Shown: positions 35,029 to 46,685 of the stretch, piece by piece
Layout of the letters: each line of letters opens with the position of its first letter
Position numbering within the stretch: the first letter of the stretch is position 1
Assembly (NCBI RefSeq): GCF_029784135.1
Contig: NC_073745.1
Coordinates: forward strand, 245,377,993-245,441,992
DNA length: 64,000 nt
Reading direction: 5' to 3'
Source of the DNA: Toxorhynchites rutilus septentrionalis
Lineage: Eukaryota > Arthropoda > Insecta > Diptera > Culicidae
Made by a program: the position numbers and the translations under genes
The notes under the pieces: generated by a model
What the model was told of the DNA's origin: nothing
Database searches by the model: none
What the model saw: the letters and a program-made list of their open reading frames with translations, nothing else

Positions 35029-37305
35029 CTCTTTGCTGCAATCTTGATTGTGGCTTTAGCAGCGCCAAGTTTAGGAAATCCCGCCCCAGACTGTCCTCCG
35101 GGTGGCCATGACTATTCCTATCCTGCACCGGAAGTACAATTGTCTGTAGGAAAAGCAATCAACAGCGTTAGCGTTACACCTGGTTTTTCGTCCTATGCGG
35201 TAGATGGTGCTGTCAAGTACTCCTCGGTTGGTCCTTCATACAGCTCGTACGAAGCATCTCCAGCCTACTCTGCTTTCGGAACTACTTCCGATCTGAAACT
35301 CTCCAGTTATGTTCCAGCCGTAAAATCAGTCTCAGCGACGCCAGGAGTTGTGTATGCTGATAAATCTCAGTCGGTTTCCTATGCCAAAGTAGCGGCAGCT
35401 CCTGCAATCGTTGCATCTGCACCAGCTTATGTTTCCAAGGAATATCTGCCACCGGTAAAGGCTGTGTATTCCACCGGACCAGCGATAGCATCCTACGCAT
35501 CAGCTCCAGCCATTTCGACCTACTCGGCAGCCCCTGCCATATCTTCTTATGTTTCTACGCCGGCGGTTAGCAAATATGTTAGCGCTCCAGCGGTCAGCTA
35601 TGCTGCTGCTCCAATTGCAAAGGTTGCTACTTATTCTGCCCCAGTTGCAAGCGTGATCTCCACGGCCAAGGTTGCATCATACGCTGCACCAGCCGCGTAT
35701 GCTTCATACACTCCAGCCACCAAAGTAGCATATGCTGCCCCAGCTGTATCTTATGCCGCTGCTACACCAGCCGTGTCTTCATATTATAGCTCTCCTGCTA
35801 TTACTAAGTATGCTGCCTCTCCTGCCATCTCCAGTTCATACGTTTCATCACCTGTGGCAGCAGTAACAAAATATGCTCCATATTCAGCTCAAGCCTATGC
35901 TCCAGCAGTATCATCTGCCTACGTTGCACAGCCGGTGGTATCGAAGGTCGCGTATGCAGCTCCAGCTGTAGCAAAATACGTCTCGAGTCCAGCAGTTGCT
36001 GCCTATTCCGCAGCACCTGCCATTTCATCCTACTACTCTGCTCCAGCGGTTTCTAAAGTAGTATCATCTCCAGCTTACTCGTCATATGTTGCAGCTCCAG
36101 CTGTTGCCAAGGTTGCTTCCTATCCAGCCTACTCCGCATCCTATGTTGCCCCTGCAGTATCATCATCATACGCCGCGCCAGTCGTAGCGAAGGTAGCCTC
36201 TCCTTCCTATGGTTATGCCTCATATGGATCAGCTGCTAAATATGCATCCTACGCTGCCCCTGCCACATATGCTTCATATACTCCAGCCGCTAAAGTAGCG
36301 TATGCTGCACCAGCAGTTTCGTATGCCGCCGCAACCCCAGCCGTGGCTAAATACGTTTCTTCACCGGCGGTATCTTATGTATCTGCAGCACCAGCTGTCG
36401 CTAGGTATGTTTCTTCACCAGCGGTGTCATACGCTTCCGCAACACCAGCGGTTGCCAAGTACGTTGCTTCCCCAGCGGTTTCGTACGCTTCCGCAACTCC
36501 AGCCGTGGCAAAATACGTTGCTACACCAGCGGTATCATACGCCTCTGCTTCACCAGCAGTGTCATATGCCTCTGCATCACCAGCATTAGCTAAATACGTT
36601 TCTACACCAGCTGTCTCCTCATATTACGCTGCCCCTGCTGTAGCCAAGTACTCTACCGTACCAGCTGTGTCAGCATCGTATGCTGCTCCAGCCCTGACAT
36701 CATCCTATGTCTCACCAGCCGTAACAAAGGTTGCATCCGTTCCTGCTTATTCCGCATCCTATGTTGCACCAGCAGTGTCAACTTCCTACGCCTCTCCAGC
36801 TATTTCTTCTGCTTACGTATCACCAGCTGTTACCAAGTACACCACCGGTCCAGCATACGCTGCTTACAGTGCCGGCCCAGCTATATCGAAGTTAGCTGTC
36901 ACTCCCGCAGTATCCGCGTACAGTTCTTCTGGTGCCTTTGAGAAAGTAATCAGTGGTCCAGCTTATTCCGGCTATGTCAGTTCTCCATCTATCTCTAAAG
37001 TCGTGTCAACGCCAGCCATAGCAGCCTACAGTGCCGGTCCAGCGTATTCCGGCTATTCCGTTGGACCTGCTATTGCCAAGTATGCTGCTGCTCCCGCCAT
37101 TGCCAGCTATGCTTCAACCGGGGCCGCCCATGGATATTACGCTGGAGCAGGGCTCTCTTCCGCCCATTACGGAGGAATTCGTTACGCTGCGGCTACACCA
37201 GCCATCACCTCTAGCTATATCTCCGCACCAGCCGCCACAATCGTCAAATCTGCTGTACCTGCAACCATCGTGAAAACAGTAGCTGAGAAACATCTAGAAT
37301 ACTAC
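35029..37305 (+). CDS. Cuticular protein, coding exon 2 (signal peptide and Ala/Pro-rich region)
   Basis: 759 codons starting CTC TTT GCT GCA (LFAA), right after the AG at 35028. Residues 1-17 or so complete the signal peptide (cleavage near SLG-NPAP). The rest is low-complexity sequence built from short variants of AAPAVSYAA, SSPAVSKV and TPAVAKYV, rich in Ala, Pro, Val, Ser and Tyr, with regularly spaced Tyr and Lys. Such repeats are typical of stiff or elastic cuticle proteins, where Tyr and Lys may be cross-linked during tanning (inference). The exon ends with HLEYY at a GTAATG donor (37306), in phase with exon 3. Reading past the donor meets a stop soon after (about 37342). Confidence 0.9.
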
Positions 37306-37363
37306 GTAATGTTTTATTATATGTGTTCCAGGTGCTTGACCTAATTGTATGTTTCTATTCTAG

Positions 37364-37615
37364 GATGACCATCCACGATATGCGTTCGAATATGGCGTCA
37401 ACGATCCGCTGACCGGTGACCATAAACACCAGAAAGAGGAACGCGACGGTGATGTTGTACGAGGTCAGTACTCGCTGGTGGAACCCGATGGTAACGTGCG
37501 CACGGTCGATTACTACGCTGACTGGGCCACCGGATTCCACGCCACCGTGACCAACAGTCGGGATCAAGTTCATGCAACTAAAGTTATAGGAAAACGTGCC
37601 GTTGTTAAGGCATAA
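37364..37615 (+). CDS. Cuticular protein, coding exon 3 (Rebers-Riddiford RR-2 chitin-binding domain)
   Basis: 83 codons plus TAA. It begins [20 protein letters not shown] and contains [20 protein letters not shown] and [20 protein letters not shown]. This is the extended R&R consensus (chitin_bind_4) of the RR-2 class associated with hard cuticle; aromatic residues at the expected positions (Y/F-x-Y, Y-S-L, Y-Y) form the chitin-binding face. The acceptor is TTTCTATTCTAG ending at 37363. A short basic tail ([10 protein letters not shown]) ends the protein. The downstream AATAAA at 38126 gives a 3' UTR of about 0.5 kb. Confidence 0.93.
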   Translation, partial: DDHPRYAFEYGVNDPLTGDHKHQKEERDGDVVRGQYSLVEPDGNVRTVDYYADWATGFHATVTNSRDQVHATKVIGKRAVVKA

Positions 37616-38125
37616 GGAAAGCGGCTAACATTTGCTACCTACTGAGCCACGACGACAAAACCTTGTATAAATGTTTTCTTAGTTATTAGGAAGTAAGTAA
37701 TGAGGAAAAACAAGCAAATTATTTATTGACCGAAACAATATGTCAGCAATAGCGCGAAAGTAAGTGTAAACGCAAACATTCCAATCGAACATTTTGTTTT
37801 GAATTATTTTTACTAGCCACATTCTGCCATTAGTCCCATTTTTTTATTGTATAATTTGTTGTATATACTAATTCTCATCGAAGTTATAGCAACGCGATTT
37901 GTGATTTTGTTTATTTTTTATTTTTTTCGTTATCTTTATCCTTACATCGCCCGCAAACCTTTGTTCATATACTTATCATTTTGTTTACAATCGACTTTTA
38001 TATATCAAAATGCCAGCAAGCGTAACGAACATCTTCTATTGGATCACTGAATGGAAAACGCATGATTTCAATGTGATAAACGTGTCATAAAACATAATCT
38101 GTATTTGTCTAAACAACGAGAATGA

Positions 38126-38131
38126 AATAAA
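38126..38131 (+). terminator. Polyadenylation signal AATAAA
   Basis: Canonical AATAAA in the AT-rich 3' flank of the cuticular gene, about 510 bases after its stop codon and just before repeat-derived sequence begins (about 38.2 kb). Confidence 0.6.
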
Positions 38132-38297
38132 AGTATAATAGAAAAATACGTCAGCATATACTTTTTTTTATTAATTATTATTTACCTGACATTGGAATAC
38201 ATATACACCACACTTTGGCTTTTATTCTGCACGACGAATGACGTCAGATGGCTCGAGTCACAGTATCTCCGAAGTCGTTTTGCGTGGCTATAGTTTG

Positions 38298-38545
38298 TCA
38301 TTTGAAGTCGAAGTCGTGTCCTGTTCTATTATACCAGCCTGTTTCAGATATTACCACTGTAATGTAATGACAACCTGTCAAGTCAAGCCAGAACCTCACC
38401 GGACCTTTGTGTAATCGGATGAATGGCAAAATCCTGTTCTGAAGACACTCCTCCTTGTAAACTTTTCCATTCATTGTTGCCTCAGTGGTGAAAAGCTTTG
38501 TCTTCTCTCCACAACTACAGATCCCATGACAAATCATCAACCTAC
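38298..38545 (-). pseudogene. ITmDD37E transposase fragment
   Basis: The minus strand reads ICSCGEKTKLFTTEATMNGK, VYKEECLQNRILPFI and FWLDLTGCHY. This is the middle block of the transposase whose better copy is at 48803-49817; the second catalytic Asp is retained (FWLDL). Both ends are missing. It abuts the start of the mariner at about 38.8 kb. Confidence 0.75.
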
Positions 38546-39049
38546 GGGCAAATTTATCTGCAAATTAACAAATTAAGGGGCTTAGAAGGAAAGGGGTTTA
38601 AGTGATTTGATCGATTTCTCTTCATCAACTTTCTCTTTAGTTAATGACTCAACTGTAAAAACGTTCCAATTCGAGTTTGCTATGAAATCCGATAGATCAG
38701 GTTCAAATCTATCTTCCACATTGTTAAATACAGCTGGGAATGTGCTTACAGCTAAGTAATGACCAAAAGAGAGGGTCGATATAGGGAAATTATTTATTTC
38801 TATGCTGAGAAATGTGCGACCAAATTATAACTGAAACAGGCTTTAGGAGTTAACAGTAAGATGACTTCCAGAATGAAGCAAGAGACTGTGTCCGCGGGTT
38901 CTAGAAAAATGGAAAAAGAGCAATATCGGTCGGTGATACGATTCTTGTTTTTGGAAGGGAAATCGCGCAGCGGAATCAAGAAGCGCGTGGATGCTACATA
39001 CGGTGACTCTTCCCCTTCGATGGCGACCGTCAAAAATTGGCTTAACGAC

Positions 39050-39340
39050 TGTAACCGCGATTCTTCGGGTTTTGCGAAATAGGAAATAAGTACTCTAGAT
39101 TAGCGTTGCGAAAATACTTAGCTTTATTGCTCCGCCGAGTATAAGTATGTACTACGATATTCGGTGTGATGCGTATACGAATTTATTCACCACTAAGAGA
39201 TCGACTACTGTGCAGTTTGGCTTTTTATAGTAATGCGGGAAAACTACTACACAGGCAATTATTGAAACATCCAGCGATACAATATCGATAACAATGATTT
39301 CGAGCAGTAATAGTTCCATAAATTACGTAACGCGTTAACA
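39050..39340 (-). repeat. LTR of BEL/Pao element (3' LTR in element sense)
   Basis: Plus-strand edges TGTAACCGCG and CGCGTTAACA, so the ends are TG...CA. Three single-base differences from 47864-48154 (near 39175, 39270 and 39300). Confidence 0.92.
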
Positions 39341-40115
39341 TGCCGGCCACCGTTAAAAAGGCGTCTTTTTAACAATTCAATTATAAATTATCTATCTGTC
39401 TAAATTCACGGTATACTTCAGTTCCACTTAATTCATTTCTAGTAACTGAGTGTAAACGTTTCTTTTAAAATTCTGCTTCTCCTCCTTTCTTCGTATTCTG
39501 GTTACTGCTTGCAAGTGATTTCGGGTTCCATCGGTTCATCGTCTTCTGGGTTTGACTCCTTCTTCAAATCGTGTGTGTCTCCTGGGTGTGGCTCCTTCTC
39601 CGAACACTCGGTTGCCTATGAATGGACCTTGGCAGTTTGGTTAGCGGGATTCATCAAGCGGTGGATTTTCTTCGTCCTGGACCATTAACGCTGGAGCCCT
39701 TGGTACCATCGCTCGTCGTTGCTGGATTATACTGGAATAAAACATGGGCGGCTTTTTAAACAGTAATGAAGCATTAAAACAACACTTAACTGGATGGAGG
39801 CAACCGGCCTCCACGGGTCCTAAACCTTAGGACGATGATCCTGATTTGTGCGAATGAAGATTGAAAAGTGTATCTGCTCCAGTTTACTCTGATGATATTG
39901 CAACAGTTCCACCTCAGCAGGGCAGCACCTTATTGCCTGGTTCTCAATTGGGGGGTTGCTCTTGGTTGTGGGTTGGAGCAAACGATCGTCGACCGATGGA
40001 AGATGGAACATTCTATTAGTTTTTTCATAATTTATTAAATTAACAAGACTTACACGGATGGAAGGCCCTCAGACCTCCCAGCGTTGCGCAGTGGTATCCT
40101 GCGATCGTTGACGTT

Positions 40116-41785
40116 TTATATTTCTGCGTCTGATTCAGTGGCCTTGCCACTCGATGACTGCGTAGGCTGTTGTATAGGTAAGATGCAGATCTTGGAGATG
40201 CTTCGGCGAAATTCACCATCCTTCGTGCGTACTGTTACAACACGCACATTGTTGTCCGTTCCCTTGAAAACATGTAGAACTCGTCCATATCTCCATTTGA
40301 GTGGAGGAAGATTGTCGTCCTTCAGCAATACCATGGTGTTTTGCTCAATGTTGTTACGTTGACGTGTCCATCGCGTTCGTGGTTGTAAACCGGATAAATA
40401 TTCCGCCTGCCACTGCTTCCATATTCTGCGAACATACTCTTGGGTTTGTTGCCAACGGTCTAGTCGATTTGATGGTTCGGTCTCAAGACTAGGTTCTTGT
40501 ATGGCTGTCAGATTGCGATGTACTAAAAAATGCCCAGGAGTAAGAACTTCCAAGTCATTTGGATCTGTAGTGAGCTGTGTAAGTGGCCGAGAATTGAAGC
40601 AACTCTTAATTTGAGCAAGTATGGTAAGCAATTCGTCCATTGAGAGAATTATGTTGCCTATAGTACTTCGAAGATGTTTTTTCAGGGATTTCACAGCCGC
40701 TTCCCAGATCCCACCAAAATTTGGCGATCTAGGAGGAATGAATTTAAAATTTATGTTGTCGTTTACGCAAGTGTTGACTACGAGCTCTCGGTGTTGTTGG
40801 GACATAAATAATTTGTTAAGCTCCTGGAGTTCTCGCTGTGCGCCTTTGAAATTGAGTGCATTGTCGCATTCGATTGTTTCCGGTTTCCCTCTTCGAGCTA
40901 CGAAGCGCTTTAAGGCGGCGATAAATGCATTGGTGGACAGATCCGCGACACATTCAATGTGAATTGCCTTGGTAACAAGGCAGACAAACACTGCTACATA
41001 ACATTTTATCGGAGTGGCTCTCCGATTTGGGCGATAATGAAAAGGTCCACATAAGTCCACTCCCGTTCTTATGAATGGAAACGTTGGCGTTACACGCTCA
41101 GGGGGTAATTCTCCCATCAGTTGTTCTAAAATCTTTGGCTTGCTCCGGAAGCAATTGATGCAACTGTGAACAATTTGACGAGCTGTATTCCGAATACGAA
41201 GCGGCCAAAATCTCTGACGAACAACGGCTGTGAGCAATTGTGGTCCCGCGTGTAGAAATTTTTTATGATAATATGCCATCACAATTGCAGTGAGAGGGTG
41301 TTTAGCTGGGAGCACCATCGGATGTCGTTGATTATAAGAGACTGGAGCATTGCGCAGCCGGCCACCAACACGCAATATTCCATCTACAATTATTGGATAG
41401 AGTGATTTCAGACAGGAGTTAGCTTTAACTTGTCCATAGCGTCTGATTTGAGCGATATCTTGAGCGAAACATTCAGATTGAGCAATTTTTACGAGTAAGT
41501 GGGTGGCATTATTTATCTCGGAAGTCGATAATATGTTTTGAATATTATGAATATTATGAATAAATCTTTGCAACAATGCAACCACACGTGTCAATTTTGT
41601 GAATGACGAATACAACGAAAAAATCTCATTTGGAGGTTTCGTTTGGGCGTAAAGAAATACACATCGTTCCTCCAATTCATTTGGAGGGAAGTTGTCTCCA
41701 GTTTGACGAGTGAGCGGAGGCCAAAAACGAGGCGATTGCGAAAGCCATGGAGGACCGTTCCACCAAATAGTGAATTCCTTCAATT
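40116..41785 (-). CDS. BEL/Pao integrase and C-terminal domain
   Basis: Resumes after the MITE with LKEFTIWWNGPPWLSQS. It has the HHCC zinc domain (YYHKKFLHAG ... CINCF), then the integrase core: GVDLCGPF (first Asp), IECDNALNF (second Asp) and GGIWEAAVKSLKKHL (catalytic Glu). It ends with the Pao C-terminal domain (TPGHFLVHR, RWQQTQEYVRRIWKQW, PPLKWRYGRVLHVF). The open frame appears to begin at 41819 only because the MITE end supplies an ATG (MLHRTFSKVTRE). Catalytic residues are intact. Confidence 0.9.
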
Positions 41786-42723
41786 CTCGCGTAACTTTTG
41801 AAAAGGTCCTATGTAACAAATGTAAACAAATCGAGTTAATAGATGCACGCTATTAGTTTTCAATCATTGAATGTATTACAAAAACAATCGTTCACGTATC
41901 TATGTTCTTCATCTTTTTACCGCCGATACAAAAAATATCCAATGTACAGATTCGGATTTTATGCGCCCGGCTGTTACTTCGGACGCCTCTTTTCTCCGAC
42001 GCCCGAAACGTCCGAAGCAAGGCGCGTAGAAGTATATCCTAAGGTGGGCAAACTTGCTAAAACTCTTCAGCCATCTTGGAAGTCTACTGTGTTTTGTTTG
42101 TAAACAAAACACAATACGCTAGTGCCGAAGCTCGTTCCTGATCAGTCTGTCTCTTTCACGCTTCAAGCCAATAATTCCCCTTCTGCTTTCTTCCGTACTG
42201 TTTTCATATACCGCTCCCCTAACCAACTTAGTGACGAAACGGCCTCACCTAGTACCATAGACCCGTCTTGGTCCGAAGTAACAAAGCAGTCAAAACAATA
42301 CGAAGTCGTACTTCGGTCGTGTTGAGTTTTTGTTTCTTACAGGTGTTGTTACCGATTTTAGTGCAATTCGACGAGTGATATCAATAATAATCTGCCTTTA
42401 GAATGAAATGCTGTTATTTGGATTGTTGTTTAGTAGTTACTTTCAAATTCTTATCGTGCAACGTAATATGTCCAATGTGCAAATGCGGGCAGTCAAAAGG
42501 TCCAATGTAACATTTTTCGCTCCTAGTCTTCAACTTTAATCTCAAATCACGGAACAACAGTTACGATTGATTTTTCAGAGTTATTCTTGACTGCTAGTGG
42601 TGAAAGAAGCGATAAAGATCGAAAGCTTTTAAGACAATTCGCGGGATAATGTTTGGGTCTTCAACTTCGTTTTTCTCGAGTTGACGAAAATGTTACATTG
42701 GACCTTTTCAAAAGTTACGCGAG
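41786..42723. mobile_element. MITE copy 1 (938 bp) inside pol, AATT duplication
   Basis: TIR CTCGCGTAACTTTTGAAAAG at the left and its inverse at the right, flanked by AATT (41782-41785 and 42724-42727) within an original CAATTG. TIR similarity extends about 36 bp. The interior is non-coding with GTCCGAAGTAAC-type motifs. It splits the pol frame between RNase H and integrase. Confidence 0.88.
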
Positions 42724-44786
42724 AATTGTTCAGGTGACATTCCGCGGGAAATTACGTCCGCAGGGTTTTCTATGCCTGGCACGTGTGCCCAAACACTGTT
42801 GACGGTAATTCGCTGGATTTCGGAAACACGATTGCCAACAAATGTTTTCCAGCGAGATGGACTGCCGGATATCCAATGGAGGACTATTGTTGAATCCGTC
42901 CAGAAGAAGGTCTTTACCTTCATTTTTATGCAAGATTGGACCTTTTCGTAAAGGTGACTAAGTAGAAGGGCTGCGCAAAGCTCAAGACGAGGAAGACATA
43001 CAGTTGTGTCCTTCTTAGTTTTTCCAATTGGGGCGACCTTGGACTTCGCAGTCAATAAGCGTACATATATGGAACCGTCTGACGAGATTGTGCGAACGTA
43101 GATACATGCACCATACGCTCGTTCTGATGCATCACAAAATCCATGATATTCCGTGCACTCGTTGGTAAATGACGTCTTCATCCAACGTGGAATTTCTAGC
43201 TTCGCTAGATCACTAAGATTGTTGCAGAAGTTTATCCATCGAAGATGGTAATTATCATTCAGTGAATCGTCCCAGTCATTCCCTTCCTTCCAAAGTTCTT
43301 GCATGAATAATTTAGCTTCAATAACTACTGGGCCTACTAGCCCCAGAGGGTCGAACAGTCGTGCAATGTCCGAGAGAACAACACGTTTTGTAAGTGGCAA
43401 ATTTCGACTGTGCTTTGGAATCTCGAAAAGAAATTTGTCTGATAATATGTCCCATTTTAGACCAAGGGTCTTTATCGATGCGCATGAAGAATCAAGTTCA
43501 AAAAGAGTGCGTTCATCCCTCAGGTGTATTGGGATTGATTCTAATATTTCGTGGCTATTGGAAGCCCATTTGCGAAACTGAAGACCAGCAGAATTTGCCA
43601 GTTCAATTAGTTGACTGCACAGTTCTTTCCCCTTGTTGATGCTATCTGCACCGCTTAGCAAATCATCCATATATACATCGTTGCGAATTATCACTGCGGC
43701 TTCTGGATAAATTATTGATCCATCTTCTCCTAATTTTTGCAGACATTTTGTTGCAAGATATGGAGCTGCAGAGGTACCATAAGTGACCGTTGTCAATTGA
43801 TACGTTTGAAGCGGCTGAGTTGGCGAATCTCTCCACACAATACGTTGTAACGGTTGATCAGCTTCTGCTACGAGAATTTGCCTATACATCTTCTCAATAT
43901 CGGCGATAATAGCAAACTGTGGTATGCGAAATCTCAAAATAATACTCAGTAAATCGTCTTTTACCTGAGGTCCAACCATAAGTGCATCATTGAGTGAAAC
44001 TCCCGTGTCTGACGAACAGGAAGCGTCAAAAACAACACGCAGTTTTGTCGTTATACTATCAGGTTTCACGACACAGTGATGGGGAATGTAGTAGGTAAGA
44101 ATAGATTGTCCAGGTTCATTAGCATCATCGATCAATTTCATGTGACCCAACTGTGCATACTCATGGATAAACTTCGAATAAGCTTCCTTCAATTCGGGAT
44201 TGGAGAGGAGACGGCGTTCAAGAGACATAAAGCGACGACTGGCAATATTCTTGGAATTTCCAATGCGGGAGATAACAGCTTCCTTCTTGGGTAAAGCTAC
44301 GACGAAACGACCAGAAGAGTCTCGTGCTGTCGTTTTGGCGAAGTGTTCTTCGCAGAGAGATTCTTCTCTAGATAACACACTCTTCGTTTGACACGATTCG
44401 ATTTCCCAAAATCGTACCAATTGTTGTTCGATAAACGGAATACTCTCATGAGCAACATTCGCTATAGATGGCTGTATGTGTTGACTACTAACCCTTCCAG
44501 AAACAATCCAACCTAAAGCGGTGTTCTGCAGCAGAGGTTGGTTTGGACCAAATTTAATTTGACCATCTCGTAATAGGTCATAAAATATTTCTACTCCAAT
44601 AATTAAATCGATTTTGCTCCTTTCGTTAAATAAAGGATCAGCGAGAACAATATCAGTTGGAATATCAAGATGAGAAATATCAATCTTTTGATGTGGCAAT
44701 TCCATCGTAATTTTTGGTAAGATGTTAAATTTCCAGGTAGCATCCACGTCTGCTCGATGCGATTGAACTCGAACGATTGTTGAGTA
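42724..44786 (-). CDS. BEL/Pao Pol: protease tail, reverse transcriptase and RNase H
   Basis: Continues the gag frame immediately after the TAA; an internal ATG at 44747 is probably not the true start. Blocks seen: KITMELPHQKIDISHLDIPT and IVLADPLF (Pao peptidase/linker), LRVVFDASCSSDTGVSLNDA and FAIIADIEKMYRQI (RT palm with first Asp), VYMDDLLSGA (catalytic YMDD), and the Pao RNase H-like segment GFCDASERAYGACIYV and FFWTDSTIVLHWI. The frame is broken at 42724 by MITE copy 1, which adds a short false C terminus (SRNF) before a stop at 42708. Confidence 0.9.
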
Positions 44787-46481
44787 TTAGGATGCGGTAG
44801 ACGATAAACCAATACCACTGATTGGCACGAATTCCTTGATTCGCTTTACGTGCAGTTTCCGAATTAATTGTTCCGAAATGAAATTCAATTGTGATCCTGA
44901 ATCCAGGAGAGCGCGTGCCATCACGAAATATCCTGAAGGGTCAAGAACCTTGACGAGTGCCGTCGATAGTATTACGGTTGAGTTAATTGGATGCTGTTTA
45001 TTATCAAAAGGCATCGAAAGATAACTTGTCGAAGTAGTTGGTTGTGTAGGAATGGCGGGTGTTGTGGGGGTTTGGTTCTCAGTACGCGACTGCGGATTGT
45101 ACAATTGCAAAGGTTGTAAGTTTCTATTCTGAATTACTGTATCAGACGTAATATATTTCGAAGGTTGAGATTTATTCGATTGGTTTGGCGGTATAGGTAA
45201 ACGTTGGTAGTGTAACATTGTATGATGTTTTTGGTTGCATATCCGACATGCTCCGCTAGTGCAGTTTTTGACGATATGTGACGATGAGAGGCAGTTTATG
45301 CAAAGAGCATTTTTCTTGGTGGCTTCAAACCGTTGTGTTTGAGACATTTTTCGAAATAGTTCGGATTGGAAGGGAGAATGTGTCGATTGCTTGCAAAACG
45401 GACATGATTTGTGTAGGTTAGTGACTGCTGAATTAACCGATGATGGTTTCATAATTGTTGTAGTACTAGAACGAGACGTAGCACTGGGGCGATACGTATC
45501 ATTTGATCGCGCCTTCGAGGCAGCAACAGACTGAAGAACTAGGATGTGGTCGTGTAAAAAATCGATAAGTTCTGTATAGGTTGGAACGCTAGATGATTTT
45601 CTATGCGTCTCCCAGTAACGCAATGTAGCGGAATCGAGACGAGAGGACAGCATAAATACTAACAGTGTACTCCACTCAACTGGAGATTCCCCTGCCTTCT
45701 CAAGCATTCTGAGATTTCTTTCGTATTCGTCGACGAGACGATTCAGCGACTCATAGCATTCCCTTCGCAAAGGCTCCACAGCGAAAAGAGATTCTACATA
45801 TGATTTAACAATCAGATATTTATTTTCATACCGACGTTGCAATAGCTCCCATGCTATTGAATAGTTGTCTGAGGTTATTTCTATAGCCTCAACCACACGC
45901 TTTGCATCTCTAGACAATGAGGATATCAGGTATGAAAATTTTTCGATGTTAGTAAGATGATTATTTGATTCGATAAGGGACATAAATGCATCTCTGAATG
46001 TCATCCATTCTTTTATTGAACCGTCAAAATGAGGCAGCTTAATCTCGGGCAATTTGACGCGAGATTGTAATAACACAGACGAATGATTAATTTGATTGTT
46101 GGCTCTTTGTTCGTCACAGTGTTTGATCCTTCCAATTTCAGAAACAAGAAAACTCTTCAATTTCAAATAATTGAGCTCGAATTCCGCACGTGCATTCTGT
46201 TTTATAACATCTAACTCTTTCGTTTGTTCGTCTTCATCATCTTCTTCCAAAAGCTCTAATTCAAGTTTAATTTCTACAAACTGCTGGAAAATATTTTCTA
46301 ATCTTTCCTTCCAAACTTCAAGCTTGTCCTTATCAGTATCTATCGAATAATTTTGTATCACGCGGTCAAGCGTTTTAAGTGAATCTGAACAAAAACGCTC
46401 TTGTTTTGTAAGCCTTCTCAAATCGGAAGCCATTGCTTTTATCGAACAATAGAGTTCACTACAACAATATCGCTGGAACAA
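44787..46481 (-). CDS. BEL/Pao Gag and protease (first part of the gag-pol frame)
   Basis: 564 codons ending at a TAA (44787-44789). The N-terminal half is helical and charged (EDDEDEQTKELDVI); the capsid-like core has LPHFDGSIKEWMTFRDAFMS (Pao Gag motif). Two zinc-binding clusters, CINCLSSSHIVKNC and CRICNQKHHTMLH, lie at about residues 390-425, and the protease active site is ALLDSGSQLNFIS at about 530. Gag packages RNA; the protease cleaves the polyprotein. The pol frame continues in exactly the same phase after the single stop. Confidence 0.88.
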   Translation of the reverse strand: MFQRYCCSELYCSIKAMASDLRRLTKQERFCSDSLKTLDRVIQNYSIDTDKDKLEVWKERLENIFQQFVEIKLELELLEEDDEDEQTKELDVIKQNARAEFELNYLKLKSFLVSEIGRIKHCDEQRANNQINHSSVLLQSRVKLPEIKLPHFDGSIKEWMTFRDAFMSLIESNNHLTNIEKFSYLISSLSRDAKRVVEAIEITSDNYSIAWELLQRRYENKYLIVKSYVESLFAVEPLRRECYESLNRLVDEYERNLRMLEKAGESPVEWSTLLVFMLSSRLDSATLRYWETHRKSSSVPTYTELIDFLHDHILVLQSVAASKARSNDTYRPSATSRSSTTTIMKPSSVNSAVTNLHKSCPFCKQSTHSPFQSELFRKMSQTQRFEATKKNALCINCLSSSHIVKNCTSGACRICNQKHHTMLHYQRLPIPPNQSNKSQPSKYITSDTVIQNRNLQPLQLYNPQSRTENQTPTTPAIPTQPTTSTSYLSMPFDNKQHPINSTVILSTALVKVLDPSGYFVMARALLDSGSQLNFISEQLIRKLHVKRIKEFVPISGIGLSSTAS

Positions 46482-46685
46482 TGGATTACATACAATACAC
46501 TAGAACAATAGATTCCACTGCAACAATAGCGCTAGAACAATAGACTCCACGTGTCTGTCAAATGCCAACCAAACTATGCAACCTTTTCAGAAAAATCTCA
46601 CCTTAATTTTTTCATTCGTTATGCAAAAATCAGTGATCCAGCCGGTTGGTTAGTATTCAGTAATTCCTTAAAAAATCATGCAATT

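Larger units (their letters stand above)
13737..38150 (+). other. Gene span: large RR-2 cuticular protein, three exons
   Basis: Predicted transcript: exon 1 about 13737-13905, exon 2 35029-37305, exon 3 37364 to about 38150. All junctions are GT-AG and phase 0. The joined coding sequence is 2 + 759 + 83 = 844 codons, giving a secreted chitin-binding structural protein of the exoskeleton. The first intron is about 21.1 kb and filled with transposons; the second is 58 bp. AATAAA lies at 38126-38131. Splitting the signal peptide after only a few codons is usual for insect cuticular protein genes. The domain order (long Ala/Pro/Tyr region, then RR domain at the C terminus) resembles the very large Drosophila Cpr76Bd type, but orthology is a guess. 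Confidence 0.85.

Noticed and set aside
36302..37273. Alternative-frame ORFs inside the cuticular exon
   Set aside because: His/Gln/Leu-rich shadows of the repeated coding sequence.
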